Shown here: positions 42,617 through 51,468 of the stretch, in pieces
Layout of the letters: every line of letters begins with the position of its first letter
How positions within the stretch are numbered: position 1 is the stretch's first letter
Assembly (NCBI RefSeq): GCF_000241325.1
Contig: NZ_BAEI01000004.1
Span: forward strand, 1-64,000
Source: Gordonia polyisoprenivorans NBRC 16320 = JCM 10675
Lineage (GTDB): Bacteria; Actinomycetota; Actinomycetes; Mycobacteriales; Mycobacteriaceae
DNA: 64,000 bases
Direction of reading: 5' to 3'
Translations under genes and position numbers: made by a program
The notes under the pieces: model-generated
Databases searched by the model: none
What the model was told of the DNA's origin: nothing
What the model saw: the letters and a program-made list of their open reading frames with translations, nothing else

Positions 42617-43831
42617 TCAGACGCGGATGTTCTTGCCGACGGTCACCACACCACCGGCACTGACCGCGAAGCGCTGACGATCGGCCTCGAGGTCGGTACC
42701 GAGTTGTTCACCCTCGCCGACGACGACGTTCTTGTCGAGGATGGCGCGTCGGACCACCGCACCCTTGCCGACCCGCACGCCGGGCATCAGCACACTGCCC
42801 TCCACGACGGCACCGTCCTCGATCATCACGTTCGCCGAGAGCACCGAGGTGCTCACCGATCCGGCCGACACGATGCATCCGGCGCCGACCACCGAATCCT
42901 GGGCGTGACCGCCCTGCACGAACTTCGCGGGCGGCAGATGCAGTGTCTCACCGCGAATCGGCCAGCGACGGTTGTACAGGTTGAACACCGGGTGCACCGA
43001 CACGAGGTCCATGTGTGCGTCGTAGAACGCGTCGAGCGTCCCGACATCACGCCAGTACCCCCGGTCGCGTTCGGTGGCACCGGGCACCTCGTTGTCGGCG
43101 AAGTCGTAGACGAACGCCCGCTGCTGGTTCACGAAGGCCGGGATGATGTCGCCGCCCATGTCGTGATCGGAATCGGAGTCGGCCGCGTCGGCGCGGATCG
43201 CCTCCACGAGCGCCTCGGTGGTGAACACGTAGTTGCCCATCGAGGCGAAGGTGACGTCGGGGTCGTCGGGAGTGCCCGGCGGATCGGCGGGTTTCTCCAG
43301 GAACCGGGTGATCAGCCCCGACTCGTCGGCATCGATGCACCCGAACGCACTGGCCTCCGCGCGCGGCACCCGGATACCCGCGACGGTGACGTCGGCGCCG
43401 GAGTCGATATGCGCCTCGACCATCTGCGACGGGTCCATCCGATACACGTGGTCGGCACCGAAAACGACGATGTACTCCGGTTGTTCGTCCTCGATGAGGT
43501 TCATCGACTGGAAGATCGCATCGGCACTGCCGGTGTACCACCGCGGACCCAGACGCTGCTGCGCGGGCACCGGGGTGATGTACTCCCCGTGGAATCCCGA
43601 TGACCACCAGGTCTGCGAGATGTGGCGGTCGAGTGAATGCGACTTGTATTGCGTCAGAACGCAGATGCGTTCGTAACCGGCGTTGACCAGATTGGACAGG
43701 ACGAAGTCGATCAGCCGGTAGGCGCCACCGAATGGGACCGCCGGTTTCGCGCGGTCCATCGTCAGCGGGTACAGGCGTTTACCCTCACCGCCCGCAAGGA
43801 CGATACCGAGCACGTGCGGCTGTGATCTCAC
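42617..43831 (-). CDS. glgC: Glucose-1-phosphate adenylyltransferase GlgC
   Basis: ADP-glucose synthase of 404 residues, making the donor for alpha-glucan and maltose-1-phosphate synthesis. Signatures: [58 protein letters not shown], and a left-handed beta-helix in the last 110 residues. I start at the second GTG (43831) rather than 43837: it gives [10 protein letters not shown], matching the M. tuberculosis N terminus, and TAAGTT (43843-43838) then lies six bases upstream, fitting a leaderless message. It is divergent from glgM. Confidence 0.95.
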   Translation of the reverse strand: MRSQPHVLGIVLAGGEGKRLYPLTMDRAKPAVPFGGAYRLIDFVLSNLVNAGYERICVLTQYKSHSLDRHISQTWWSSGFHGEYITPVPAQQRLGPRWYTGSADAIFQSMNLIEDEQPEYIVVFGADHVYRMDPSQMVEAHIDSGADVTVAGIRVPRAEASAFGCIDADESGLITRFLEKPADPPGTPDDPDVTFASMGNYVFTTEALVEAIRADAADSDSDHDMGGDIIPAFVNQQRAFVYDFADNEVPGATERDRGYWRDVGTLDAFYDAHMDLVSVHPVFNLYNRRWPIRGETLHLPPAKFVQGGHAQDSVVGAGCIVSAGSVSTSVLSANVMIEDGAVVEGSVLMPGVRVGKGAVVRRAILDKNVVVGEGEQLGTDLEADRQRFAVSAGGVVTVGKNIRV

Positions 43832-43987
43832 ACTCACAACTTAACCGCCAATCTGTGCACGGGCCAGACGAACACACACCTCGATCCATTGATGTTCGCG
43901 ATGTTCTCGCCTCGACGACATCCGGCTACCGCCGAGTTTGCCCCGCTTTCGTGGCGAACTGCGCGCGCGGGCACTAGCGTCGTCGTC

Positions 43988-45154
43988 ATGAGGGTGGCGA
44001 TGATGACACGGGAGTATCCACCCGAGGTCTACGGTGGTGCCGGAGTCCACGTGACCGAACTGGTGCGACACCTGCGCGCACTGATCGAGGTCGACGTGCA
44101 CTGCATGGGACAACCGCGGGACACCGCGACGGTCTACGCGCCCGACCCGGGGCTCGACGGCGCCAATGCGGCGATCACAACGCTGTCTGCCGATCTGCGG
44201 ATGGCGGTGGGTGCCGCCGGTGCCGACCTGGTGCACTCGCACACCTGGTACACCGGTCTCGCCGGGCATCTGGCGGCCGAGTTGCACGGTGTGCCACATG
44301 TATTGACCGCACACTCACTGGAACCGATGCGGCCGTGGAAGGCCGAACAACTCGGTGGCGGCTATCGGGTGTCGAGCTGGGTGGAACGCAACGCCGTCGA
44401 GTACGCCGACGCGGTGATCGCGGTCAGCTCCGGGATGGCCAACGACGTATGCGAGACCTATCCGCGCCTCGATCCCGATCGAGTCCACGTGGTACGCAAT
44501 GGGATCGACACGTCGCAGTGGTTCGCGGTGGACGACCCGTTCGGTCCGGACTCGACGTTGACCACACTCGGCGTCGACCCCGAACGGCCGATCGCGGCTT
44601 TCGTCGGCCGGATCACGAGACAGAAGGGCGTCGCCCATCTCGTCGCGGCCGCCCACCATTTCGATCCCGACGTGCAGCTCATCCTGTGCGCAGGAGCACC
44701 GGACACCCCGGAGATCGGTGCGGAGGTCGAGTCTGCGGTCGCCTCGCTGTCGGCCGCGCGCCACGGCGTGCATTGGGTCCGGGAAATGCTTCCACTCCCG
44801 CGCATCCGGGAAATTCTCACCGCGGCAACGGTATTCGTCTGCCCGTCGGTGTACGAGCCACTGGGCATCGTGAACCTCGAGGCCATGGCCTGCGGAACGG
44901 CAGTGGTGGCCTCGGCAGTCGGCGGCATTCCCGAGGTGGTCCGCGACGCCGTCACCGGCGTCCTCGTCCCCTATGACCCCGCCGATCCGGTTGCGTTCGA
45001 GCGCGGGCTCGCCGACGGCGTCAATGCGGTGGTGCGTGATCCGGCGACCGCCGAATCGATGGGCAAGGCCGGACGCGAGCGGGCCGCCGCGGAGTTCTCC
45101 TGGGATGCGATCGCCGAGCAGACCCTCGGGGTGTATCAGGCAGTCACACGCTGA
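43988..45154 (+). CDS. glgM: Alpha-maltose-1-phosphate synthase GlgM (GT4)
   Basis: A GT4 glycosyltransferase of 388 residues, formerly GlgA, which uses ADP-glucose and glucose-1-phosphate to make maltose-1-phosphate. Landmarks: MRVAMMTREYPPEVYGGAG, VHSHTWYT, FVGRITRQKGV and the acceptor/donor loop FVCPSVYEPLGIVNLEAMACG. ATG 43988 has TAGCGT seven bases upstream and no ribosome binding site (leaderless). It is divergent from glgC, which makes its donor. Its stop overlaps the convergent rlmA stop region by 11 bases. Confidence 0.93.
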   Translation: MRVAMMTREYPPEVYGGAGVHVTELVRHLRALIEVDVHCMGQPRDTATVYAPDPGLDGANAAITTLSADLRMAVGAAGADLVHSHTWYTGLAGHLAAELHGVPHVLTAHSLEPMRPWKAEQLGGGYRVSSWVERNAVEYADAVIAVSSGMANDVCETYPRLDPDRVHVVRNGIDTSQWFAVDDPFGPDSTLTTLGVDPERPIAAFVGRITRQKGVAHLVAAAHHFDPDVQLILCAGAPDTPEIGAEVESAVASLSAARHGVHWVREMLPLPRIREILTAATVFVCPSVYEPLGIVNLEAMACGTAVVASAVGGIPEVVRDAVTGVLVPYDPADPVAFERGLADGVNAVVRDPATAESMGKAGRERAAAEFSWDAIAEQTLGVYQAVTR

Positions 45155-46085
45155 AATCCGGCCCCGACGGATGGGGCCGGTCACCGCGAATGCGGCACAC
45201 CGTGACGGTGACCGCGACGGTGATCTGCAGGCTGCCACCGTGAGCGCCGGCCACGGCGTCGGCCACCTCGTCGATGTGCGCACGGTTGTGGTGAAATGCC
45301 GAGGGCCCCATGGCGACGAGGTCGGCGATCGTCGGCGCGGTCACCGTGCGTGTCTCCTGCACCACCCGCCGGTCGACGATGTCGAAAGCCGGTGACAACG
45401 CGGCATCGATCCGATCGTCCTTGTCCGGTCCCACCGTCAGCATGCCCAGCGGACCCACGAGTTCGGTCAGGTGATCGGGACGGGGGGCCACGATGACCAG
45501 ATGACCATCCGCGCGTAGGACACGCGCGGTCTCGGCGATGTTGCGCGGGGCGAACACCGACAGCGCCACCGCTGCCGAACCCGACCGCATCGGGATCTGC
45601 CGCCACACGTCGGCGACCACACTCGCGGTGGTCGGCTCGCCACGCGCCGCCGCCCGGGCGCACGCCTTGGACAGGTCGATGACCACCCCACGCGCGTTCG
45701 GGGCCCGGCGCAGGCACGCACGGAGGTACACACCCGGGCCGCCCCCGAGATCGACGATCAGGGGCGACGGCTCGTCGGCGGGGCACAGATCGGCAGGGCA
45801 CAGGTCGGCGACCGCGGTGGCGGTGGCCTCGACGACCGGCGACAGGACGCCTGCGTCGTGCACACGGAGTCGAGCGGCAACCATCTCCGGGGTGTCGGCA
45901 CGGAGCGCACCGGAGCGCCCGTCGAGGAGCGCGACGTAGCCATGGCGGGCGATGTCGAAGGAATGGCGCCGACCGCACCGCAGCGCGGCGTGGTCGGCGG
46001 TGAGATCCAGGGCATCCGTGCAGATCGGACACCTCAGGTCGGGAAGTAGCTCGGTCAGCGCCGAGCGGGCCTGCGACCCGGTCAG
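45144..46085 (-). CDS. rlmA: 23S rRNA (guanine-N1)-methyltransferase, RlmA family
   Basis: A SAM methyltransferase acting on a guanine of 23S rRNA helix 35. The first in-frame ATG is at 45884, but that would cut off the family's zinc domain. Translating upstream gives RCPICTDALDL and LRCGRRHSFDIARHGYVALL, the CxxC...CxxxH domain that RlmA enzymes need. No ATG, GTG or TTG occurs in that stretch. A CTG at 46085 overlaps the TGA of the DUF3117 gene (CTGA), so initiation probably occurs there by coupling, giving about 313 residues. Motif I is VDLGGGPGVYLRA. A 15-base repeat gives LCPADLCPAD near residue 95. Confidence 0.8.
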   Translation of the reverse strand: MTGSQARSALTELLPDLRCPICTDALDLTADHAALRCGRRHSFDIARHGYVALLDGRSGALRADTPEMVAARLRVHDAGVLSPVVEATATAVADLCPADLCPADEPSPLIVDLGGGPGVYLRACLRRAPNARGVVIDLSKACARAAARGEPTTASVVADVWRQIPMRSGSAAVALSVFAPRNIAETARVLRADGHLVIVAPRPDHLTELVGPLGMLTVGPDKDDRIDAALSPAFDIVDRRVVQETRTVTAPTIADLVAMGPSAFHHNRAHIDEVADAVAGAHGGSLQITVAVTVTVCRIRGDRPHPSGPDFSV

Positions 46086-46249
46086 CCGGTGACCCCGCGG
46101 AGTTCTTCGCCGAGAGCCGCGGCCTCGTCCGGGGTCAGCTCGACCACCAGACGTCCACCACCCTCGATCGGAATGCGCACGACGATCCCACGTCCCTCCT
46201 TGGCCGCTTCCAGTGGCCCATCTCCAGTTCGTGGCTTCATCGCCGCCAT
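46082..46249 (-). CDS. DUF3117 family small protein (Rv1211-like)
   Basis: A 55-residue actinobacterial protein almost identical in pattern to Rv1211: MAAMKPRTGDGPLEAAKEG, then VVELTPDEAAALGEEL. It has a single small domain. Function unproven; a calcium/calmodulin-like role has been proposed for the mycobacterial protein. ATG 46249 follows GAAGGGAG; longer in-frame options upstream are not conserved. Its stop codon overlaps the CTG at which rlmA probably begins. Confidence 0.88.
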   Translation of the reverse strand: MAAMKPRTGDGPLEAAKEGRGIVVRIPIEGGGRLVVELTPDEAAALGEELRGVTG

Positions 46250-46420
46250 TCTCAAACTCCCTTCAGAGTCTCGCGTCGCCGAGGGCTCCCGGCCGTCGCC
46301 GGACGATCGTTCCGACATGACGGCGCAGCCCGGATCGCGGCCATGCGGCCGGTGACGGTGGTTGCCGCCAGAGCAATGATACGTGGCGCGCCGACCTGCA
46401 GATGCCCACGCGCCCGCATG

Positions 46421-46876
46421 TCAGTCACGCGTTTCGGTCACGGACCCGGCAGTGGGGTCGGCAGAAGCCGCCCCGGCGCCCTCCGGGAGGGACTCGAAGG
46501 CGGCCCCCTGTGGGTCCTCGACACCCGCGGACGCCGTGCCCGCCTCGTGACGACCGATGCCGGCGGCGACCGGGTGCACCGACGCGGCGTCGCGGTCCTG
46601 CAGCTGCTGGATCAGCGCGCGGAGATCGTCGATCTCGTCGGCGAGCCGGGCCAGCGCCCAGTCGACCTCGCTCTGCTTGTACCCGCGGACGGTGAGCGCG
46701 AACCGCAGTGCGCGCACGTCGTATCCGTTGATCCCGTTCCGCGGAAGACGGGTCAGCGTCGAGGTCGCGTCGACCGGTGGAAGGTCCTCACCGCGACCGA
46801 ACACGAACCAGACCACGGCGAAGACGACGGCCACCACGACCGCCATGATCAGCAGGTACAGCAAGAGGGTCTGCAT
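46421..46876 (-). CDS. DivIVA-domain membrane protein (Rv1209-like)
   Basis: A 151-residue protein with one N-terminal membrane helix (LLLYLLIMAVVVAVVFAVVW). A DivIVA-type segment follows: GYDVRALRFALTVRGYKQSE, then VDWALARLADEIDDL. The tail is low-complexity. Its position after gpgS matches Rv1209. It probably has a polar or cell-wall-linked role, but that is inference. The gene tagA (Rv1210), which follows in M. tuberculosis, is not present before DUF3117. Confidence 0.75.
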   Translation of the reverse strand: MQTLLLYLLIMAVVVAVVFAVVWFVFGRGEDLPPVDATSTLTRLPRNGINGYDVRALRFALTVRGYKQSEVDWALARLADEIDDLRALIQQLQDRDAASVHPVAAGIGRHEAGTASAGVEDPQGAAFESLPEGAGAASADPTAGSVTETRD

Positions 46877-46980
46877 GATCCCATGGTGTCAGAGAGGTGA
46901 CCGGCCGCGCCGCCGTGGCCTGGTGCCACGTCGCGATCACCACGGCCCGAGGCGAGCGCCCGCCGGGCGAGGCGAGCGGC

Positions 46981-48042
46981 CTACGAGGCGATCTCCTCGT
47001 CGTCGGCGGCGATGTCGACCGCGCGCAGGGTCTTCATCGGCGGACGGTCCTCGAGATAGACGTCGGTGGTGTGCGGGGTGAACGTGCCGTCGGGCTCCGC
47101 GGTGAACTGCGTCAACCCGACGCCCGAATCCTCGATGCCGCACCGGCGCATCAGGGTGCCCACGATTTGGCGGCTCATCACGCCGAGCTCGATGAGCGGG
47201 CGGTTGCGGTGGGTGCGCACCCCGAGATTCACCTGGCCGATGCCCTCGAGGCCGTACCGGTCGTAGGTGTCGATCAGCAGGCCGATCTCAACGCCGTATC
47301 CGGGCGCGAACGGCACCGAGGCGAGCATCTCGCGGGTGCCCGCGTACTCCCCGCCGAGGGGCTGGAGCACCGCGGTGAGTTCGGGTTTCTGCGAGGCGAG
47401 CAGTGGCCGTGCGACGAGTTCGGTGACGCGGCCGCCGCCGTTCGCGTCCTGCGTGCCCCCGGTGCGCAGGGGGCGGCGGTAGTAGCCCTTGACCAGCTGG
47501 ATGTCGGGGTTCACCAGCAGGGGTCCGAGCATCTTCGGCACGAACATCGGATCGGGGTCGATCAGGTCGGAGTCGACGAAGGCGATGATGTCACCGGTCG
47601 CGACGGCGATCGAGCGCCACAGCACCTCGCCCTTGCCCTTGACGGGCTCGAGTTCGGGGACCGCGTCCTCGCGGCTGATCACCTCGGCGCCGGCGGCCCG
47701 CGCCCGTTCGACGGTTGCGTCGGTGGACCCGGAGTCCAGCACGATCAGCTCGTCGACGAGTGTTCCGAGCAGCGGCCGGATGGTGGCGATGACGTCGGCG
47801 ACGGTTTCTTCCTCGTTCAGGGCGGGCAGGACCACCGATACCGTGCGTCCGTCCTTGGCGGCGACGAGGTCGTCGATCGTCCAGTCCGGTTGTTCCCAGG
47901 TGTGGGTGGTCGACCACGAACCCCGGTCGGCGGTGTCTGCGGGCGCCGGCCACATGGCGGCCTTGTCCCGACCGGTGGATGCCGTCGGTGTCCGACCGGC
48001 GACGTGTGGGCGGTTCTGGGTTCGACGTACCTTCTTGGTCAT
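46981..48042 (-). CDS. gpgS: Glucosyl-3-phosphoglycerate synthase GpgS
   Basis: A GT81 glycosyltransferase of 353 residues making glucosyl-3-phosphoglycerate from UDP-glucose (or ADP-glucose) and 3-phosphoglycerate, the first step of methylglucose lipopolysaccharides. The metal motif is FVDSDLID (DSD); PALNEEETVADVI is the nucleotide-binding strand and PLGGEYAGTREML the acceptor region. The N-terminal ~45 residues are an extension. The ATG overlaps the folP2 stop by four bases, matching Rv1207-Rv1208. Confidence 0.93.
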   Translation of the reverse strand: MTKKVRRTQNRPHVAGRTPTASTGRDKAAMWPAPADTADRGSWSTTHTWEQPDWTIDDLVAAKDGRTVSVVLPALNEEETVADVIATIRPLLGTLVDELIVLDSGSTDATVERARAAGAEVISREDAVPELEPVKGKGEVLWRSIAVATGDIIAFVDSDLIDPDPMFVPKMLGPLLVNPDIQLVKGYYRRPLRTGGTQDANGGGRVTELVARPLLASQKPELTAVLQPLGGEYAGTREMLASVPFAPGYGVEIGLLIDTYDRYGLEGIGQVNLGVRTHRNRPLIELGVMSRQIVGTLMRRCGIEDSGVGLTQFTAEPDGTFTPHTTDVYLEDRPPMKTLRAVDIAADDEEIAS

Positions 48043-48938
48043 GCGAGTCCCCTGACTGTTCTGGCTGGAGGCCGTGTGCCCGCTATCGCGGCGACCATGT
48101 CGACCACGCGGCGGGTGGCGGCGACCTCGTGGACGCGGAAGATCCGGGCGCCGTGTTCAGCGCTCAGAGCGGTCGCCGCGAGTGTGCCCTCCACCCGGTG
48201 TTCGAGGTCCACTCCCAGAGTCTCCCCCACAAAATCCTTGTTGCTCAGCGCCATCAGCACCGGCCAACCTGTCTTAACAAGATCTTTTACGTGACGTAAC
48301 AAGGTCAGCCCGTGGTGGGTGTTCTTGCCGAAATCATGCGTCGGATCGATCACGATCGAGTCACGGGCAACACCCGCGGCCTCGGCCCGACGGGCCGCCG
48401 ACGTCACCGCTTCGAGCACATCGGCCACGACGTCGGTGACCGCATCGCCGTAGGCGACCCGATGCGGTCGGGTCCGCACCACCGCGCCGCCGGTGTGCGA
48501 ACACACGATCCCGGCCCGGTGGGCGGCGGCCACCTCGACCAGTCCCGGGTCGGCTCCGGCCCAGGTGTCGTTGATGAGGTCGGCGCCCACCGCACACGCC
48601 TGATCGGCGACCTCGCTGCGCCAGGTGTCGACGCTGATGAGCAGATCGGGGTAGCGATCACGAATCCAGGCGATGAACGGCACCACCCGCGCGATCTCCC
48701 CCGCGGCGTCGACCTCCTCGCCCGGGCCGGCCTTGACACCGCCGATGTCGACGATGTCGGCGCCCTCGGCCACGACGCGGTCGACCCGTTCCTTGGCCGC
48801 GTCGTCGGTGAAACTGGCCCCGCGGTCGTAGAAGGAATCGGGTGTGCGGTTCACGATCGCCATCACCAGCGCCCGATCGGCGGCGACCGGACGGCCGCAC
48901 AGGGTCTCGCCCCCGTACTTCACACGTCGCGCGTCCAT
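48039..48938 (-). CDS. folP2: FolP2, dihydropteroate-synthase-like protein
   Basis: A 299-residue DHPS-fold protein. It keeps IVNRTPDSFYDRG and NDTWAG-type loops, but the second loop is DIVDIGGVKAGPG instead of the GGESTRPG that binds p-aminobenzoate. FolP2 of mycobacteria shows the same change and lacks detectable dihydropteroate synthase activity, so this is probably not the folate enzyme. ATG 48938 has TAGTCT seven bases upstream (leaderless candidate). It is coupled to gpgS, suggesting a role near glucosylglycerate metabolism. Confidence 0.88.
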   Translation of the reverse strand: MDARRVKYGGETLCGRPVAADRALVMAIVNRTPDSFYDRGASFTDDAAKERVDRVVAEGADIVDIGGVKAGPGEEVDAAGEIARVVPFIAWIRDRYPDLLISVDTWRSEVADQACAVGADLINDTWAGADPGLVEVAAAHRAGIVCSHTGGAVVRTRPHRVAYGDAVTDVVADVLEAVTSAARRAEAAGVARDSIVIDPTHDFGKNTHHGLTLLRHVKDLVKTGWPVLMALSNKDFVGETLGVDLEHRVEGTLAATALSAEHGARIFRVHEVAATRRVVDMVAAIAGTRPPARTVRGLA

Positions 48939-48960
48939 GGCGACCAGACTACGAAAGCAC

Positions 48961-50730
48961 TCAGTTCTTGGGTGCCTTGGCCGCAGCGACGTCGTCGGGA
49001 TAGGAGTCGTAGTACTCGACGTATCCGTCGGAGCGTCCGGCGAGCACGTAGAGCGGGTCGTCGCCGACCTTCTCGTAACCCTCGTCGCGCAGCTCGACCT
49101 TGCGGTTCTTGAACGTGGAGGTGGCCTCGAGCTGACCGACGATCCGGATGAACAGCGGCATCGCATACGACGGCAGGGCCTCGTAGAGGTGCGACGCCAT
49201 CTCCTTGCCGTCGAAGCTCGCACCCTCGCGCAGCGTCACCGCCGCCATTCCGGCCTTGCCGTCGGTGCCCGGGACCTCGACGCCGAAGACCACCGACTGC
49301 GCGATCGACGGGTGGCCGTCGAGCCCGGCCTCGACCTCGGTGGTCGCGACGTTCTCGCCCTTCCAGCGGAACGTGTCGCCGAGTCGGTCGACGAAGGCGA
49401 TATGGCTGAAGCCCTGGTCACGAACGAGATCACCGGAGTTGAACCAGGCGTCGCCGTCCTTGAAGGCATCGCGGACGATCTTCTTCTCGGTTTCCTCCGG
49501 ATCGGTGTAGCCGTCGATCGGGACGCGGTCGTTGATGCCGGAGATGAGCAGGCCCGTTCCGCCGCGCTTCACCTTGGTCAGCCGACCGTCGGCGTTGCGT
49601 TTGGGCTTGCCGTCCTCGTCGTACTCGACGATCGCGTACGGCAACGGACAGAACCCGGCGGTGCGGCTGGCGCTGAAGGCGTTGACGAACACCAGGTTCA
49701 ACTCACTGGCCCCGTAGAACTCGACGATCCGGTCGATGCCGAACCGCTCGCGGAACTCGTCCCAGATGTCGGGGCGCATGCCGTTGCCGACCACGAGACG
49801 CACGCTGTGGGCGCGGTCGGTCGGCTTCTCCGGCTGCGCCAGCAGATAACGGCACAACTCACCGATGTAGCAGAACGCCGTGGCGCGATTGAGGATGACG
49901 TCGTCCCAGAATTTCGACGCCGAGAAGTGTTTGCCGATGGCGATACAGGCGCCCGAGGCGAGCACCGAGGACAATGACACCGACAGTGCGTTGTTGTGAT
50001 AGAGCGGCAATGGCACATACATGGTGTCGCTGGCGCGCAGGCGCACCGCGAGGCCGCCGATACCCGAGAGACTGGCCAGCCACCGGTTGTGGCTCATCAC
50101 GCTGGCCTTGGGCAGGCCGGTGGTCCCGGAGGTGAAGATGTAGAACGCCTCGGTGGATGCCGGCAGGGTCGCGGTGACCTGCGGGTCGGCCTCCGACCGT
50201 CCCTGCGCCGCGGCATCGAGTGCGGCGAAGTCGAGAACGTGCTCGGGCAGTGCGCTCTCGGGAATCGACTCGAAGGCCTCCGCGCAATCCGGGTCATGGA
50301 CGAACACCCGGGCCCCGAGGAGCTTCATGCTGTGCTCGAGGACGTTGCCGCGCTGGTTGTAGTTGATCATCCCGGCGATCGCGCCGAGCTTGACCGTCGC
50401 GAGCATCACGAACAGATCTGTTGGGCAGTTCTTCGACAGGATCGCCACCACGTCGCCGGTCTGCACACCCTTCTCGGCGAGCACCGCGGCGTAGCGGTTC
50501 ACCGTCCGGTTGGCCTCACCGTAGGTGGTCGACTTACCGCCGAACCGCACGAACGGCCGGTCCGGGTGGTTGGCGGCGTGCTGCTGGAAGATCAGGCCGA
50601 TGGTGCGCTTGGCGTCAGCGGGCCGCCTGATCAACCCGGGTGCGTGCTTGATCATCTGGGGCGCCTGCGGCGCCATCTTGAGCACGCCTTTGAACAGATC
50701 TGTGATTCCGACGGTGTCCTGGGACGACAT
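48961..50730 (-). CDS. fadD6: Long-chain acyl-CoA synthetase FadD6-like
   Basis: An adenylate-forming acyl-CoA synthetase of 589 residues of the FATP/very-long-chain type, coupling fatty acid activation to uptake. AMP-binding motif FYIFTSGTTGLPKASVMSH, FYGASELNLVFVNAF, WFNSGDLVRDQGF and FRWKGENVATTEV are all present, as is the catalytic-lysine region TFKNRKVELR. Start ATG 50730 (MSSQD). It lies 22 bases before folP2, and the order fadD6-folP2-gpgS matches Rv1206-Rv1208. Confidence 0.92.
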   Translation of the reverse strand: MSSQDTVGITDLFKGVLKMAPQAPQMIKHAPGLIRRPADAKRTIGLIFQQHAANHPDRPFVRFGGKSTTYGEANRTVNRYAAVLAEKGVQTGDVVAILSKNCPTDLFVMLATVKLGAIAGMINYNQRGNVLEHSMKLLGARVFVHDPDCAEAFESIPESALPEHVLDFAALDAAAQGRSEADPQVTATLPASTEAFYIFTSGTTGLPKASVMSHNRWLASLSGIGGLAVRLRASDTMYVPLPLYHNNALSVSLSSVLASGACIAIGKHFSASKFWDDVILNRATAFCYIGELCRYLLAQPEKPTDRAHSVRLVVGNGMRPDIWDEFRERFGIDRIVEFYGASELNLVFVNAFSASRTAGFCPLPYAIVEYDEDGKPKRNADGRLTKVKRGGTGLLISGINDRVPIDGYTDPEETEKKIVRDAFKDGDAWFNSGDLVRDQGFSHIAFVDRLGDTFRWKGENVATTEVEAGLDGHPSIAQSVVFGVEVPGTDGKAGMAAVTLREGASFDGKEMASHLYEALPSYAMPLFIRIVGQLEATSTFKNRKVELRDEGYEKVGDDPLYVLAGRSDGYVEYYDSYPDDVAAAKAPKN

Positions 50731-50810
50731 CGACTTACTCGCTCTCCGGTTGGACGACGATGGCGCGCGCTGTCCGCCGCGAACACACGACGCCAGCTCG
50801 TGTGCACACC

Positions 50811-51350
50811 TTACCGGGCAGTAGCATGACGCAGCGCACCCTCTACCGAATCGGTGACGACGAGCCGGTCCAGCGAACTCTGTGCGACGAATCCCGGCGC
50901 CACCAGACCCTGTAACCACGACAACAGCGGCGTGTAGAAACCCACCGGGTCGAGCAGCACCACGGGTTTGGTGTGCATGCCGAGGAATCCACCGGTCCAC
51001 GTCTCGAACAACTCCTCGAGCGTGCCGATACCACCGGGCAACGTGATGAAACCGTCGGCCCGATCGTCCATCAGCTTCTTGCGTTCCCGCATGGTGTCGG
51101 TGATGACGAGTTCATCGGCGTCGAGGTCGGCGACCTCACGCTGCATCAGGGTCCGCGGGATGATCCCGACCGTCGTACCGCCGGCCGCGCGCGTGGCGTC
51201 GGCGACCGCACCCATCATCGACACATTGCCGCCGCCGGAGACCAGCGTGTGTCCGCCCGCCCCGATCGCGGTGCCGAGTTCGGCCGCGAGATCCAGATAC
51301 TCCTGCCCCACATTGCGTCCCGACGCGCAGTACACGCAGATCGCGCTCAT
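50811..51350 (-). CDS. LOG family protein (cytokinin-type phosphoribohydrolase)
   Basis: A 179-residue Rossmann-fold LOG protein, predicted to release a base from nucleoside 5'-monophosphates such as N6-isopentenyl-AMP; Rv1205 does this in M. tuberculosis. Motifs: VYCASGRN, VSGGGNVSMMGAVAD and LPGGIGTLEELFE with the catalytic Arg-Glu region MRERKKLMDDRAD. Start ATG 51350 follows GGGGGACTG. A second LOG gene is upstream on the same strand. Confidence 0.87.
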   Translation of the reverse strand: MSAICVYCASGRNVGQEYLDLAAELGTAIGAGGHTLVSGGGNVSMMGAVADATRAAGGTTVGIIPRTLMQREVADLDADELVITDTMRERKKLMDDRADGFITLPGGIGTLEELFETWTGGFLGMHTKPVVLLDPVGFYTPLLSWLQGLVAPGFVAQSSLDRLVVTDSVEGALRHATAR

Positions 51351-51468
51351 CAGTCCCCCACTCTCTCGCTGTCTGTCCGCGGACCTCATGGTCGGCGAAT
51401 GGAGTGTTCGTGTCGCCCGGCCGGTGCGTTCCGTGCGTGGCCGGGGCCGTGCCGGTCGGGGCAGCCGG

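Noticed and set aside
45181-46032. Alternative frame starting at GTG 46032 for the rlmA region
   Set aside because: It gives Arg/Pro-rich sequence without methyltransferase motifs; the true frame carries the zinc domain and VDLGGGPG.
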